From: Flavobacterium franklandianum
GTDB taxonomy: Bacteria > Bacteroidota > Bacteroidia > Flavobacteriales > Flavobacteriaceae
NCBI RefSeq assembly: GCF_007097365.1
Contig: NZ_VJZR01000001.1
Span: 372,001 to 436,000 of the forward strand
Direction: 5' to 3'
Length of the DNA stretch: 64,000 bases
Below, in pieces: positions 36,783 to 45,794 of the stretch. The notes under the pieces were generated by a model. That model saw only the letters and a list, made by a program, of their open reading frames with translations. It searched no databases and was not told where the DNA came from. Position numbers and translations under genes: made by a program. Numbering within the stretch: position 1 is the first letter of the stretch; each line of letters starts with the position of its first letter.

Positions 36783-38441
36783 ATGTTGAAAAACAACTCT
36801 AAATATTTTCTGTTTTTGCTAGTTTTAATAATGGCAAGTTGTGCCAAAAGAGGCAGTATTACAGGCGGTTTAAAAGACACGCTTGCGCCTATTTTGAAAT
36901 CAAGTTATCCCAAAAACTTTAGCACCGAATTTAAAGGAACTGAAATTAAATTGACTTTTGACGAATTTATCAAGCTCAAAGACTTGAAAAAGCAATTGAT
37001 TATTTCGCCACCAATGAAGAACGAACCCTTAATTTCACCTACAAGTGTGGCTAAATTTATTACCATAAAAATAAACGATACTTTACAACCCAACACGACT
37101 TATAGTTTCAATTTTGGTCAAAGCATTGAGGATAACAACGAGGGAAATCCTTTGAGTCAGTTTAAATATGTGTTTTCTACTGGTGCTATTATCGATTCGT
37201 TATCGATTTCAGGTACTGTGAAAGATGGGTATGAGAAAGAGGTGGAGTCTTTTGTTTCGGTTATGCTTTATGAGGTAAATGACAAATACAATGATTCTGT
37301 TGTTTACAAAGAATCTCCAAGATATATCACTAACACTTTAGACAGTTTGAAAACCTTTAAATTAGATAATTTAAAGGCGGGAAAATATCTACTTGTAGCG
37401 ATGAAAGATTATGGTTCTAATAATAAATTTAATCCCAATAAGGACAAAATTGCGTTTAAAAAAGAATTTATTACCATCCCGAACGACACTACTTATGAGT
37501 TAAAATTATTCAAAGAAGTGTTGCCCTTTAAAGCATTTAAACCTATTCAAGCATCAGGAAACAGATTGATTTTTCCGTATGAAGGAAAAACCGATGAAAT
37601 GAAATTGAAAGTTAAAAATAATGAAATTGATTTGCCGATAATCATCACCAAATTCCCCAAAAAGGATTCGCTTCAGATTTGGTTTAAACCTTTGAAAGTG
37701 GATTCACTTTCAATGGCAGTTTCGAAAGGAAAATACAGCAAGAATTTCACTTTTAAAATTAAAGAACAGAAAAAAGACAGTTTAAATATCACAACAGTAC
37801 AAAAGAGTTCAAATAGTTTTAGAGATTCATTTGTTTTAGAAAGTGCCACTCCAATAACAAAAATGGATGCTTCTAAAATAAAACTAATTAATAAAGATTC
37901 TGTTGCTGTGGCTTTCACTACAAAATATGATGATTTTAACCAACAAATAGTATTTGATTTTAAAAAGGAACTGTCAGAAAACTACACTTTTATAATTATG
38001 CCGGGTGCATTGACGGATTATTTAGAACAATCCAATATAAATATTACTTTTAAATTGAATACCAAAAGTATAGAAGAGTATGGTAATCTGAAAGTGAGTT
38101 TACAAAACGTAAAACGGTTCCCTGTGCTAGTTCAACTTACGAATAACGCTGGAGATGTCGTTGCCACAGAATATTGCGAAAGCAAAACAAAAGTTGAATT
38201 TAGTTTTATTGATCCTTCTCTTTTTTCGCTTAGAGCGATTTATGACGATAATAAAAACGCAATTTGGGATACCGGAAACTTCTTGGAAAAACGCCAAGCT
38301 GAGGAAGTGATTTATTTTTCGAAAGAAATACCAGTTCGTGCCAATTGGGATATAGAACAAGTTTTTGATTTGAGTATTCCTTACACACCAGAACCCAAAA
38401 AGAAAGTGGAGAAAAAGAAAAAATCTAGTTCAGGGTTTTAG
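36783..38441 (+). CDS. lipoprotein with Ig-like (Big_5) domain
   Basis: A 552-residue lipoprotein: signal peptide with lipobox ending LIMASC, then an Ig-like domain (about 40-130, PKNFSTEFKGTEIKLTFDEFIKLKDLKKQL) and several beta-rich domains. The C-terminus is very Lys-rich. The Big_5-type start (LAPILKSSYPKN) is typical of a Bacteroidota lipoprotein family of unknown function, probably on the cell envelope. Confidence 0.8.
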   Translation: MLKNNSKYFLFLLVLIMASCAKRGSITGGLKDTLAPILKSSYPKNFSTEFKGTEIKLTFDEFIKLKDLKKQLIISPPMKNEPLISPTSVAKFITIKINDTLQPNTTYSFNFGQSIEDNNEGNPLSQFKYVFSTGAIIDSLSISGTVKDGYEKEVESFVSVMLYEVNDKYNDSVVYKESPRYITNTLDSLKTFKLDNLKAGKYLLVAMKDYGSNNKFNPNKDKIAFKKEFITIPNDTTYELKLFKEVLPFKAFKPIQASGNRLIFPYEGKTDEMKLKVKNNEIDLPIIITKFPKKDSLQIWFKPLKVDSLSMAVSKGKYSKNFTFKIKEQKKDSLNITTVQKSSNSFRDSFVLESATPITKMDASKIKLINKDSVAVAFTTKYDDFNQQIVFDFKKELSENYTFIIMPGALTDYLEQSNINITFKLNTKSIEEYGNLKVSLQNVKRFPVLVQLTNNAGDVVATEYCESKTKVEFSFIDPSLFSLRAIYDDNKNAIWDTGNFLEKRQAEEVIYFSKEIPVRANWDIEQVFDLSIPYTPEPKKKVEKKKKSSSGF

Positions 38442-38496
38442 TTCGAAAGTATCTCTGAGGTTTATAAGATGTATGTCCGCTTTGCGACAGGCAAAG

Positions 38497-38530
38497 AAAC
38501 AATGGCACGCAGATGACACGGATGGAACGG
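38497..38530 (+). repeat. dispersed direct repeat, copy 1
   Basis: Contains CAGATGACACGGATGGAACG; a near-identical segment lies at 39477-39500 (one mismatch in the shared core). Confidence 0.75.
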
Positions 38531-38681
38531 ATTTTCTCTGATTTCTTAAACTTAATTGACCTTGAATGCCTTATATGGTAAAAAATTAATTAGGCATTAA
38601 GTACTTAAATGACTTATGTGTTAAATCTTATCTGTGTGCTAATGTTGCAAGAGGAAATGTATTGGCTAACTTAGTACCAAT

Positions 38682-39449
38682 TCAGGTTTTTAGTTCGAAA
38701 GTATCTCTATCGTTAAGGAATCCTAACTTTATTCTGGTTTCAAGTAGTTTTTCCTTGTTTAACTCTACTATGAAAACGCCTTCGGTTTTTTGAGGTTCAA
38801 GAATATAATTTCCTAGAAAATCAACCGCTTGCGAATGCCCAACATATTCGAAATTGTTGTCGTCAAAACCTATTCTATTCACGCCAATAGTATAACACAT
38901 ATTCTCGACTGATCGTGCTTTGAGTAAAATATCCCAGGCATTGATGCGAGGTTTTGGCCAATTGGCAACATAAAGCAACAAGTCGTAATCTTCAACGTTT
39001 CGAGCAAAAACTGGAAAACGCAAATCATAGCATACTAGTGGACAAATCTTCCATCCTACATACTCTACAATCAATTTTTCTTGACCTGAAGCATAAACTT
39101 TGTCTTCACCGGCAAGGGTAAATAAATGTCGTTTGTTATAAAATTGGATTTCTCCCGACGGAAAAACAAAAACTAATCTATTGTAGAAATTATTATTTTC
39201 TTTGACAATTAAACTTCCTGTAATTGCACTATTACTATCTTTCGCCAAAGATTGTAGCCACGAAATGGTTTCGCCTTGCATTGTTTCGGCAAGACTTTTT
39301 GGATTCATTGTGAATCCCGTCGAGAACATTTCTGGCAATACAATCAAATCTACTTTTGCAGTAATAGCATTGATTTTTTCTTCGAAATGATTTCGATTGG
39401 CTTTTGGGTTTTCCCAAATGAGTGAGGATTGAATTAAGGCGATTTTCAT
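38682..39449 (-). CDS. nitrilase-family omega-amidase
   Basis: A 255-residue carbon-nitrogen hydrolase, YafV/omega-amidase-like, possibly cleaving alpha-ketoglutaramate or similar. Catalytic triad visible: Glu in LIVLPEMFSTGF, Lys in FYNKRHLFTLAGED, Cys in CPLVCYDLRFPVFARN. Flanked on both sides by the dispersed direct repeat at 38497 and 39477. Confidence 0.88.
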   Translation of the reverse strand: MKIALIQSSLIWENPKANRNHFEEKINAITAKVDLIVLPEMFSTGFTMNPKSLAETMQGETISWLQSLAKDSNSAITGSLIVKENNNFYNRLVFVFPSGEIQFYNKRHLFTLAGEDKVYASGQEKLIVEYVGWKICPLVCYDLRFPVFARNVEDYDLLLYVANWPKPRINAWDILLKARSVENMCYTIGVNRIGFDDNNFEYVGHSQAVDFLGNYILEPQKTEGVFIVELNKEKLLETRIKLGFLNDRDTFELKT

Positions 39450-39476
39450 TATATAAAAATACTAAAATTTGGCACA

Positions 39477-39500
39477 CAGATGACACGGACGGAACGGATT
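39477..39500 (+). repeat. dispersed direct repeat, copy 2
   Basis: CAGATGACACGGACGGAACG followed by GATT; matches copy 1 at 38497-38530 with one mismatch in the core. Confidence 0.75.
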
Positions 39501-39529
39501 AATACTGATTTTAAAATTTTGATTATAAT

Positions 39530-39562
39530 AAAAAACGCATCCAAATAAATGAATGCGTTTTT
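39530..39562 (-). terminator. terminator of the sdh operon
   Basis: AAAACGCAT and ATGCGTTTTT form a stem just downstream of sdhB, with a T-run on the minus strand. Confidence 0.8.
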
Positions 39563-39618
39563 AAAATATTTAGTTTTTGTCTTTAAGACTTTTGACATTC
39601 GCCTTTGAGACTAATTTA

Positions 39619-40365
39619 TTACCCTTTGATACTTGCCGATAAATATTCTCTGTTCATTTGAGCGATATAATCTAACGAAATTCCTTTAGGACATTCTACT
39701 TCACAAGCTCCAGTATTGGTACAGTTCCCAAAACCTTCAGCATCCATTTGGGCTACCATATTCAAAACTCGGTCCGTAGCTTCTACTCTTCCTTGTGGCA
39801 ACAAAGCGTATTGAGATACTTTGGCGGCTACAAATAACATCGCCGATGAGTTTTTGCAAGTGGCTACACAAGCGCCACAACCAATACAAGTTGCTGCATC
39901 AAAAGCTCTGTCGGCATCGTGTTTTGGAATTGGAATTGTATTGGCGTCTACTGGATTTCCAGAAGTGTTTACCGATACAAATCCACCTGCGTGTTGAATT
40001 CTGTCAAAAGCACTTCTATCAACCACTAAATCTTTAATAACTGGAAAAGCAGCTGCTCTAAATGGTTCGATAAATATAGTGTCGCCATCTTTGAACATTC
40101 GCATATGCAATTGACAAGTAGGAATTCCTCTGTCTGGTCCGTGTGCTTCTCCGTTTATAAAAAGAGAACAAGAACCACAAATTCCTTCACGACAATCGTG
40201 GTCAAAAGATACGGGTTCATCTCCTTTGTTTATTAATTGCTCGTTTAGAACATCCAACATTTCAAGAAAAGACATATCTTCCTCGATTCCATCAATAGGA
40301 TATTCAACAATTTTTCCTTCTGCTTTGGCATTTTTCTGACGCCATATTTGTAATGTAAGTTTCAT
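39619..40365 (-). CDS. sdhB: succinate dehydrogenase iron-sulfur subunit
   Basis: It carries electrons from SdhA to the quinone site. The 248-residue protein binds a [2Fe-2S] cluster (CREGICGSC ... CQLH), and [4Fe-4S]/[3Fe-4S] clusters ([30 protein letters not shown]). Last gene of sdhCAB, 76 bp after sdhA. Confidence 0.96.
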   Translation of the reverse strand: MKLTLQIWRQKNAKAEGKIVEYPIDGIEEDMSFLEMLDVLNEQLINKGDEPVSFDHDCREGICGSCSLFINGEAHGPDRGIPTCQLHMRMFKDGDTIFIEPFRAAAFPVIKDLVVDRSAFDRIQHAGGFVSVNTSGNPVDANTIPIPKHDADRAFDAATCIGCGACVATCKNSSAMLFVAAKVSQYALLPQGRVEATDRVLNMVAQMDAEGFGNCTNTGACEVECPKGISLDYIAQMNREYLSASIKG

Positions 40366-40441
40366 ATTTTTTAGTTTGAAAGTCTTATAGTCGAAATCCG
40401 AAAGTCATTTGACTTTAAGACACTTGACCTTTGACTAATTT

Positions 40442-42442
40442 CTATTTATAACTACGAGTTACTAATTTAATGTTTTCAAATACCAATGGTTCTTTGTGTA
40501 GAACCGCATCGCTAGGTTTTCCTTTGTATTCCCAAGCAGCGACATAAGCAAAGTTTTCATCATCGCGTTGCGCTTCACCATCTTCGGATTGGTATTCTTC
40601 TCGGAAGTGTCCTCCACAAGATTCATTACGGTGTAATGCGTCTTTTGCAAACAATTCTCCTAATTCAAGGAAATCGGCAACACGACCTGCTTTTTCTAAT
40701 TCTTGGTTGAAACTATCTGCTGTTCCAGGAACTTTTACGTCTTTATAAAATTCTTCGCGTAAAGCGGCAATTTCTTCGATCGCTTCGGTCAATCCTTTTG
40801 CATTTCGAGCCATTCCAACTTTGTCCCACATAATTTTTCCTAATTTCTTGTGGAAATAGTCAACAGAATGTGTTCCGTTATTGTTTATGAATTTCTCAAT
40901 TTGGTCTTTAACTTTTTTCTCCGCTTCCACAAATTCAGGTAAATCGGTAGAAATGGTTCCTGTTTTGATATCTGGAGCTAAATAATCACCAATTGTATAA
41001 GGCAATACAAAATAACCATCGGCTAGACCTTGCATCAATGCCGAAGCACCTAATCTATTGGCTCCGTGATCTGAAAAATTTGATTCTCCAATAGAGAAAC
41101 AACCAGGAATGGTAGTTTGTAAGTTATAATCAACCCAAGTACCACCCATAGTATAATGCACCGCTGGGTAAATCATCATTGGGGTTTTGTATGGATCCTC
41201 ATCAACAATTTTCTCATACATTTGAAACAAATTACCATACTTATTAGCAACAACAGCTGCTCCTAAATCGATAATTAATTTGGTGTTATTAGCATCCAAA
41301 CCTTTAATATAAGCTTGCTCTTTTCCGTAACGTTGAATCGCTGAGGCAAAATCTAAATAAACAGCTTCGCCTGTTTTGTTAACTCCAAAACCGGCATCAC
41401 ATCTTTCTTTTGCAGCACGAGATGCCACATCACGAGGAACTAAATTTCCAAAAGATGGGTATCTTCTTTCCAAATAATAATCTCTATCTTCTTCTGATAA
41501 ATCAGCAGGTTTTTTCTTTCCTTCACGAATTGCTTGTGCATCTTCTAGTTTTGCTGGAACCCAAATACGACCATCATTACGCAATGATTCTGACATCAAA
41601 GTCAATTTCGATTGGTGTTCTCCTGAAACAGGAATACAAGTTGGGTGAATTTGTGTGTAACAAGGATTGGCAAAAAACGCTCCTTTTTTATGTATTTTCC
41701 AAGCAGCAGTAGCGTTACTTCCCATTGCGTAAGTAGATAGGAAAAACACATTTCCGTATCCTCCAGATGCAATAACTACAGCGTGTGCAGAATGTCTTTC
41801 GATTTCTCCAGTAACTAAATCACGAGCAATAATTCCACGAGCTTTTCCATCTACCACTACTAAATCCAGCATTTCGTGACGGTTATGAGGTTTTATTTTT
41901 CCACGACCTATTTGGCGATTCATTGCAGAATAAGCACCTAATAATAATTGTTGTCCTGTTTGACCTTTGGCATAAAATGTTCTGGCTACCAAAGTTCCTC
42001 CAAAAGAACGATTGTCCAATAATCCACCATATTCTCTAGCCAACGGAACGCCTTGCATTACGCATTGATCAATAATATTAGTCGAAACTTCTGCCAAACG
42101 ATGAACGTTTGCTTCGCGTGAACGATAATCGCCTCCTTTTATAGTATCGTAAAACAAACGGAAAGTAGAATCTCCGTCTCCTTGATAATTTTTTGCTGCA
42201 TTGATTCCCCCTTGTGCTGCAATTGAGTGCGCACGACGTGGTGAATCTTGAAAACAAAATGTTTTTACGTTATACCCTAATTCTGCCAAAGTTGCAGCAG
42301 CAGAACCTCCAGCAAGTCCAGTTCCCACTACGATAATATCGATATTACGTTTGTTAGCTGGATTTACTAAATTAATATGATCTTTATAATTTGTCCATTT
42401 GTCCGAAATTGAACCACTAGGAACTTTTGAGTCTAATGCCAT
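40442..42442 (-). CDS. sdhA: succinate dehydrogenase flavoprotein subunit
   Basis: It oxidises succinate to fumarate with covalent FAD. The 666-residue protein has the FAD Rossmann motif [19 protein letters not shown], the flavin-linking region [27 protein letters not shown] and the catalytic [14 protein letters not shown]. It follows sdhC by 12 bp. Confidence 0.97.
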   Translation of the reverse strand: MALDSKVPSGSISDKWTNYKDHINLVNPANKRNIDIIVVGTGLAGGSAAATLAELGYNVKTFCFQDSPRRAHSIAAQGGINAAKNYQGDGDSTFRLFYDTIKGGDYRSREANVHRLAEVSTNIIDQCVMQGVPLAREYGGLLDNRSFGGTLVARTFYAKGQTGQQLLLGAYSAMNRQIGRGKIKPHNRHEMLDLVVVDGKARGIIARDLVTGEIERHSAHAVVIASGGYGNVFFLSTYAMGSNATAAWKIHKKGAFFANPCYTQIHPTCIPVSGEHQSKLTLMSESLRNDGRIWVPAKLEDAQAIREGKKKPADLSEEDRDYYLERRYPSFGNLVPRDVASRAAKERCDAGFGVNKTGEAVYLDFASAIQRYGKEQAYIKGLDANNTKLIIDLGAAVVANKYGNLFQMYEKIVDEDPYKTPMMIYPAVHYTMGGTWVDYNLQTTIPGCFSIGESNFSDHGANRLGASALMQGLADGYFVLPYTIGDYLAPDIKTGTISTDLPEFVEAEKKVKDQIEKFINNNGTHSVDYFHKKLGKIMWDKVGMARNAKGLTEAIEEIAALREEFYKDVKVPGTADSFNQELEKAGRVADFLELGELFAKDALHRNESCGGHFREEYQSEDGEAQRDDENFAYVAAWEYKGKPSDAVLHKEPLVFENIKLVTRSYK

Positions 42443-42454
42443 TATAATTAAATA

Positions 42455-43123
42455 TTAAATATGATTAAAATGATGAAATAAAGCAATAAAAATAAATCCA
42501 AAAGGAATTACTATTGCAAAAGCATATCCCAATTTGTGCAGCGCTTTTGCGTATTTATTAGCAAATCCAACAGATTGAAATGAAGAATTGAAACCGTGCC
42601 ACAAGTGTAATGACAAAAGCACAAACGCAATACAATATAAACCTGTACGAACTGGACTTTCAAATTTATGAACTAATTCTTCATAATATCTTGTTTCATT
42701 AATGGTATTTACAGCAATATATTTATAATTCATTTCAGCAAACCAAAAATCATACATATGCAAGCCTAAAAAAGCCAACACTACCACTCCAGAAATAATC
42801 ATGTTTCTTGAAGCCCAAGAAGCATTTGCTGCTCCATTATATTTTACGTAACTAATAGGTCTGGCGTTTCTGTTTTTCAACTCTAAAACAAACCCCATAA
42901 CGAAGTGAAAAACAACTCCAGCAATTAAAACTGGTTGCATTACAAATTGGATTAAAGGATTGTAACCCATAAAATGTGACATCGCATTAAAAGAATCGGC
43001 GCTAAACACGGAAACCATATTAATAAAAAAGTGAAGCGATAGAAACGAAATCAAAAAAAGTCCTGAAAGCGCCATTGCCACTTTTTTAGCAATTGACGAC
43101 TTCAATATTGCAGATTTTGCCAT
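42455..43123 (-). CDS. sdhC: succinate dehydrogenase cytochrome b subunit
   Basis: The 222-residue membrane anchor has five predicted TM helices and conserved heme-ligand His residues (such as LSLHFFINM, FHFVMGFVLE, FLGLHMYDF, LSLHLWHGF). This fused single-anchor (type B) arrangement without sdhD is usual in Bacteroidota. First gene of sdhCAB. Confidence 0.95.
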   Translation of the reverse strand: MAKSAILKSSIAKKVAMALSGLFLISFLSLHFFINMVSVFSADSFNAMSHFMGYNPLIQFVMQPVLIAGVVFHFVMGFVLELKNRNARPISYVKYNGAANASWASRNMIISGVVVLAFLGLHMYDFWFAEMNYKYIAVNTINETRYYEELVHKFESPVRTGLYCIAFVLLSLHLWHGFNSSFQSVGFANKYAKALHKLGYAFAIVIPFGFIFIALFHHFNHI

Positions 43124-43155
43124 AAGTAATTTGAATATAATTTATAAAAATTTAA

Positions 43156-43187
43156 GCAAAAATAAAGTAATTTCAGCTTAATAACAA
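43156..43187 (-). promoter_or_regulatory. sdhCAB promoter
   Basis: The minus strand reads TATTTTTGC (43156-43164), with a TTG (43185-43187) about 20 bp upstream of it. The leader to the sdhC ATG at 43123 would be about 28 bases. Confidence 0.6.
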
Positions 43188-43424
43188 CCTTTATCTGCTT
43201 ATTTATAATTAATCAACTGTTAATTATTTAATTAATAACACAACTCTTTCTGGCACTCAATATTTTAACGTACTGATGTAATTTACTACGTATTTTTACT
43301 TAATTATTTATGATTGGCTATTTTTTTATGTTTGTTTAAAAGGATGGTTTTCATTTTTAAAATATTTTTATCAACCAAATAAAAATTAAACCTGCTAATC
43401 TTCCCTTTTTGTTTCTAAAGTTTC

Positions 43425-43575
43425 TACTTTTGAGTATTCAATGTATAAAAATTAAATTTATGAAATGAGCAGACTCCAAAATTGGTCGTAAGCACCAATG
43501 AAGATATGCGACCCGAGCTTTGCGAATAGACGAAGCAATTACAAATGAACGATAAAAAACAATAAATATCTACAA
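43425..43575 (+). promoter_or_regulatory. pepP upstream region with candidate leader structure
   Basis: TACTTTTG at 43425-43432 is a candidate -7 box. The ~140-base leader contains a hairpin ATTGGT/ACCAAT (43481-43499) and a GC-richer stretch (GCGACCCGAGCTTTGCGAAT) unlike its surroundings. Its role is unknown. Confidence 0.4.
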
Positions 43576-44868
43576 ATGAAATACCATCAAATCGACCGAC
43601 AACTTTATATAAAAAATCGCGCCAAATTCACGGCTCAAATGAAACCAAATAGTGTCGCGATTTTCAACTCCAACGACATTTATCCCGTTTCTGCTGACAG
43701 CACTTTGCCTTTTGCGCAACATCGCGATATTTTCTATTTAAGTGGAGTGGATCAAGAAGAAAGCATTCTATTACTTTTCCCTGATGCTCCTTATGAAAAC
43801 CAACGTGAAATGTTGTTCCTCAAAGAAACCAGCGAACACATTGCCATTTGGGAAGGCGAAAAACTAACCAAAGACCGCGCTTTTGAAGTTTCAGGAATCA
43901 AAACCGTGCATTGGTTGCAAGATTTCGAAAAAGTTTTGTTCGAAATGATGACGTATTCCGATACGATTTACATCAACACCAACGAACATTATCGTGCCAC
44001 CGTGGAAACGGAAACCCGCGAAGCTCGTTTTGTGAAATGGTGGGCAGCCAAATATCCAGCGCATCAAGTGGCCAAAAGCAATCCTATTTTGCAACGCATT
44101 CGTTCCATAAAAGAAGCCGAAGAATTGGATTTAATCCAAAATGCCTGCGATATTACCGAAAAAGGTTTTAGAAGATTGCTTCCTTTTGTAAAACCAAACG
44201 TAATGGAATACGAAATCGAGGCCGAGCTGATTCACGAATTCATCCGCAATCGCTCCAAAGGGTTTGCTTATACGCCAATTATCGCTTCTGGTAACAGTGC
44301 CAATGTGTTGCATTATATCGAAAATAACCAACAATGCAAAGCTGGAGATTTAATTTTATTGGATGTTGCCGCCGAATACGCCAATTATTCCAGCGATTTA
44401 ACTCGGACTATTCCCGTTTCTGGACGCTACAACGAAAGACAAAAAGCAGTTTACAATGCTGTTCTTCGTGTAAAAAATGAAGCAACAAAAATGCTAACAC
44501 CAGGAACACTTTGGAAACAATATCATATTGAAGTTGGGAAATTAATGACCTCGGAATTGCTTGGTTTAGGACTTATCGATAAAGCCGATGTGCAAAACGA
44601 AAACCCAGAATGGCCTGCCTACAAAAAATATTTTATGCACGGAACCTCCCACCATATGGGACTAGACACTCACGATTACGGCAAACTTACCGAACCAATG
44701 CAAGCCAATATGGTTTTCACCGTAGAACCCGGAATCTATATTCCTGCCGAAGGTTTCGGAATCCGACTGGAAGACAATGTCGTTGTTCAAGAAACTGGCG
44801 AACCTTTTAATTTGATGCGAAACATCCCAATTGAGATTGAGGAAATTGAGAGTTTGATGAATAATTAA
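43576..44868 (+). CDS. pepP: Xaa-Pro aminopeptidase P
   Basis: It removes the N-terminal residue from X-Pro peptides. The 430-residue protein has an AMP_N domain (about 1-150) and an M24 pita-bread domain with metal ligands in LLDVAAEYANYSSDLTRT, HGTSHHMGLDTHD, VFTVEPGIYIP and GIRLEDNVVV. Confidence 0.95.
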   Translation: MKYHQIDRQLYIKNRAKFTAQMKPNSVAIFNSNDIYPVSADSTLPFAQHRDIFYLSGVDQEESILLLFPDAPYENQREMLFLKETSEHIAIWEGEKLTKDRAFEVSGIKTVHWLQDFEKVLFEMMTYSDTIYINTNEHYRATVETETREARFVKWWAAKYPAHQVAKSNPILQRIRSIKEAEELDLIQNACDITEKGFRRLLPFVKPNVMEYEIEAELIHEFIRNRSKGFAYTPIIASGNSANVLHYIENNQQCKAGDLILLDVAAEYANYSSDLTRTIPVSGRYNERQKAVYNAVLRVKNEATKMLTPGTLWKQYHIEVGKLMTSELLGLGLIDKADVQNENPEWPAYKKYFMHGTSHHMGLDTHDYGKLTEPMQANMVFTVEPGIYIPAEGFGIRLEDNVVVQETGEPFNLMRNIPIEIEEIESLMNN

Positions 44869-44889
44869 ATCTTTTTTTGTATTACTTTT

Positions 44890-44964
44890 TTGAACCATTA
44901 AGAAATTAAGGAAATTAAGATTTGCAGAATCTCTTAATGAAACTTAATTTTCTTAATGGTTCAA
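44890..44964. repeat. long imperfect inverted repeat after pepP
   Basis: TTGAACCATTAAGAAA starts the left arm (44890) and TTTCTTAATGGTTCAA-like sequence ends the right arm (44964), with internal AATTAAG/CTTAAT repeats. Probably a terminator or dispersed repeat. Confidence 0.65.
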
Positions 44965-44989
44965 TTTTTAATGTTTTTAAAATCAAGCA

Positions 44990-45772
44990 ATGAATCAAAT
45001 TCTCTACAAAAACACAAAAATATCCTATTCCGATACCGGGAAAGGCAATACCGTTGTGTTGCTTCACGGTTTTCTGGAAAACCAAACGATGTGGCAGGAT
45101 TTAGTTCCAGAATTGAGCAAAAAACACCGTGTTATAACCTTAGATTTATTAGGTCACGGCGAATCTGGTTGTTTGGGTTATGTCCATTCAATGGAAGAAA
45201 ACGCTGAAGTAGTTCGTGCCGTTTTATCAAAATTACGAATCCGAAAAACGGTTTTTGTCGGACATTCAATGGGTGGTTATGTAGCTTTGGCATTCGCCGA
45301 ATTGTATCCTGCAATGGTAAAAGGTTTGGTTTTACAAAATTCAACTTCAAAAGCCGACAGCGAGGAACGAAAAGCCAATCGAGATCGCGCCATCAAAGCA
45401 GTGAAGAAAGATTATACCACATTTATCAGACTTTCTATTGCTAATCTTTTTAGTCCTAACAATCGCGAACGATTAATTGACGAAATCGAAAAGGTAAAAA
45501 TAGAGGCTTTAAAAACACCCTTACAAGGAGTTGTAGCTTCGCTCGAAGGAATGAAAATCCGCAAAAACCGTGAAGTTTTATTGCATCTGACCCCTTATCC
45601 TAAAATGCTGATTCTTGGCAAAAAAGATCCGGTATTGAATTATGAAGATTCTATGGATCAAATTGAAGACACCACTGTAAAACTCGTCACTTTCCCCGAC
45701 GGGCATATGAGTCATATTGAAAATCGAGAACAATTGAAAACCGTTTTATTGGAGTTTTTCAAAAGTATTTAA
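44990..45772 (+). CDS. alpha/beta hydrolase
   Basis: A 260-residue serine hydrolase: oxyanion-hole HGFLENQTMW, nucleophile elbow VGHSMGGYVAL (Ser about 88) and His in PDGHMSHIEN. Such proteins hydrolyse esters or act in MenH-like reactions; the substrate cannot be told. Possibly co-transcribed with pepP through the intervening repeat. Confidence 0.88.
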   Translation: MNQILYKNTKISYSDTGKGNTVVLLHGFLENQTMWQDLVPELSKKHRVITLDLLGHGESGCLGYVHSMEENAEVVRAVLSKLRIRKTVFVGHSMGGYVALAFAELYPAMVKGLVLQNSTSKADSEERKANRDRAIKAVKKDYTTFIRLSIANLFSPNNRERLIDEIEKVKIEALKTPLQGVVASLEGMKIRKNREVLLHLTPYPKMLILGKKDPVLNYEDSMDQIEDTTVKLVTFPDGHMSHIENREQLKTVLLEFFKSI

Positions 45773-45794
45773 ATTCTCTTTGTGAACTTTGTGG

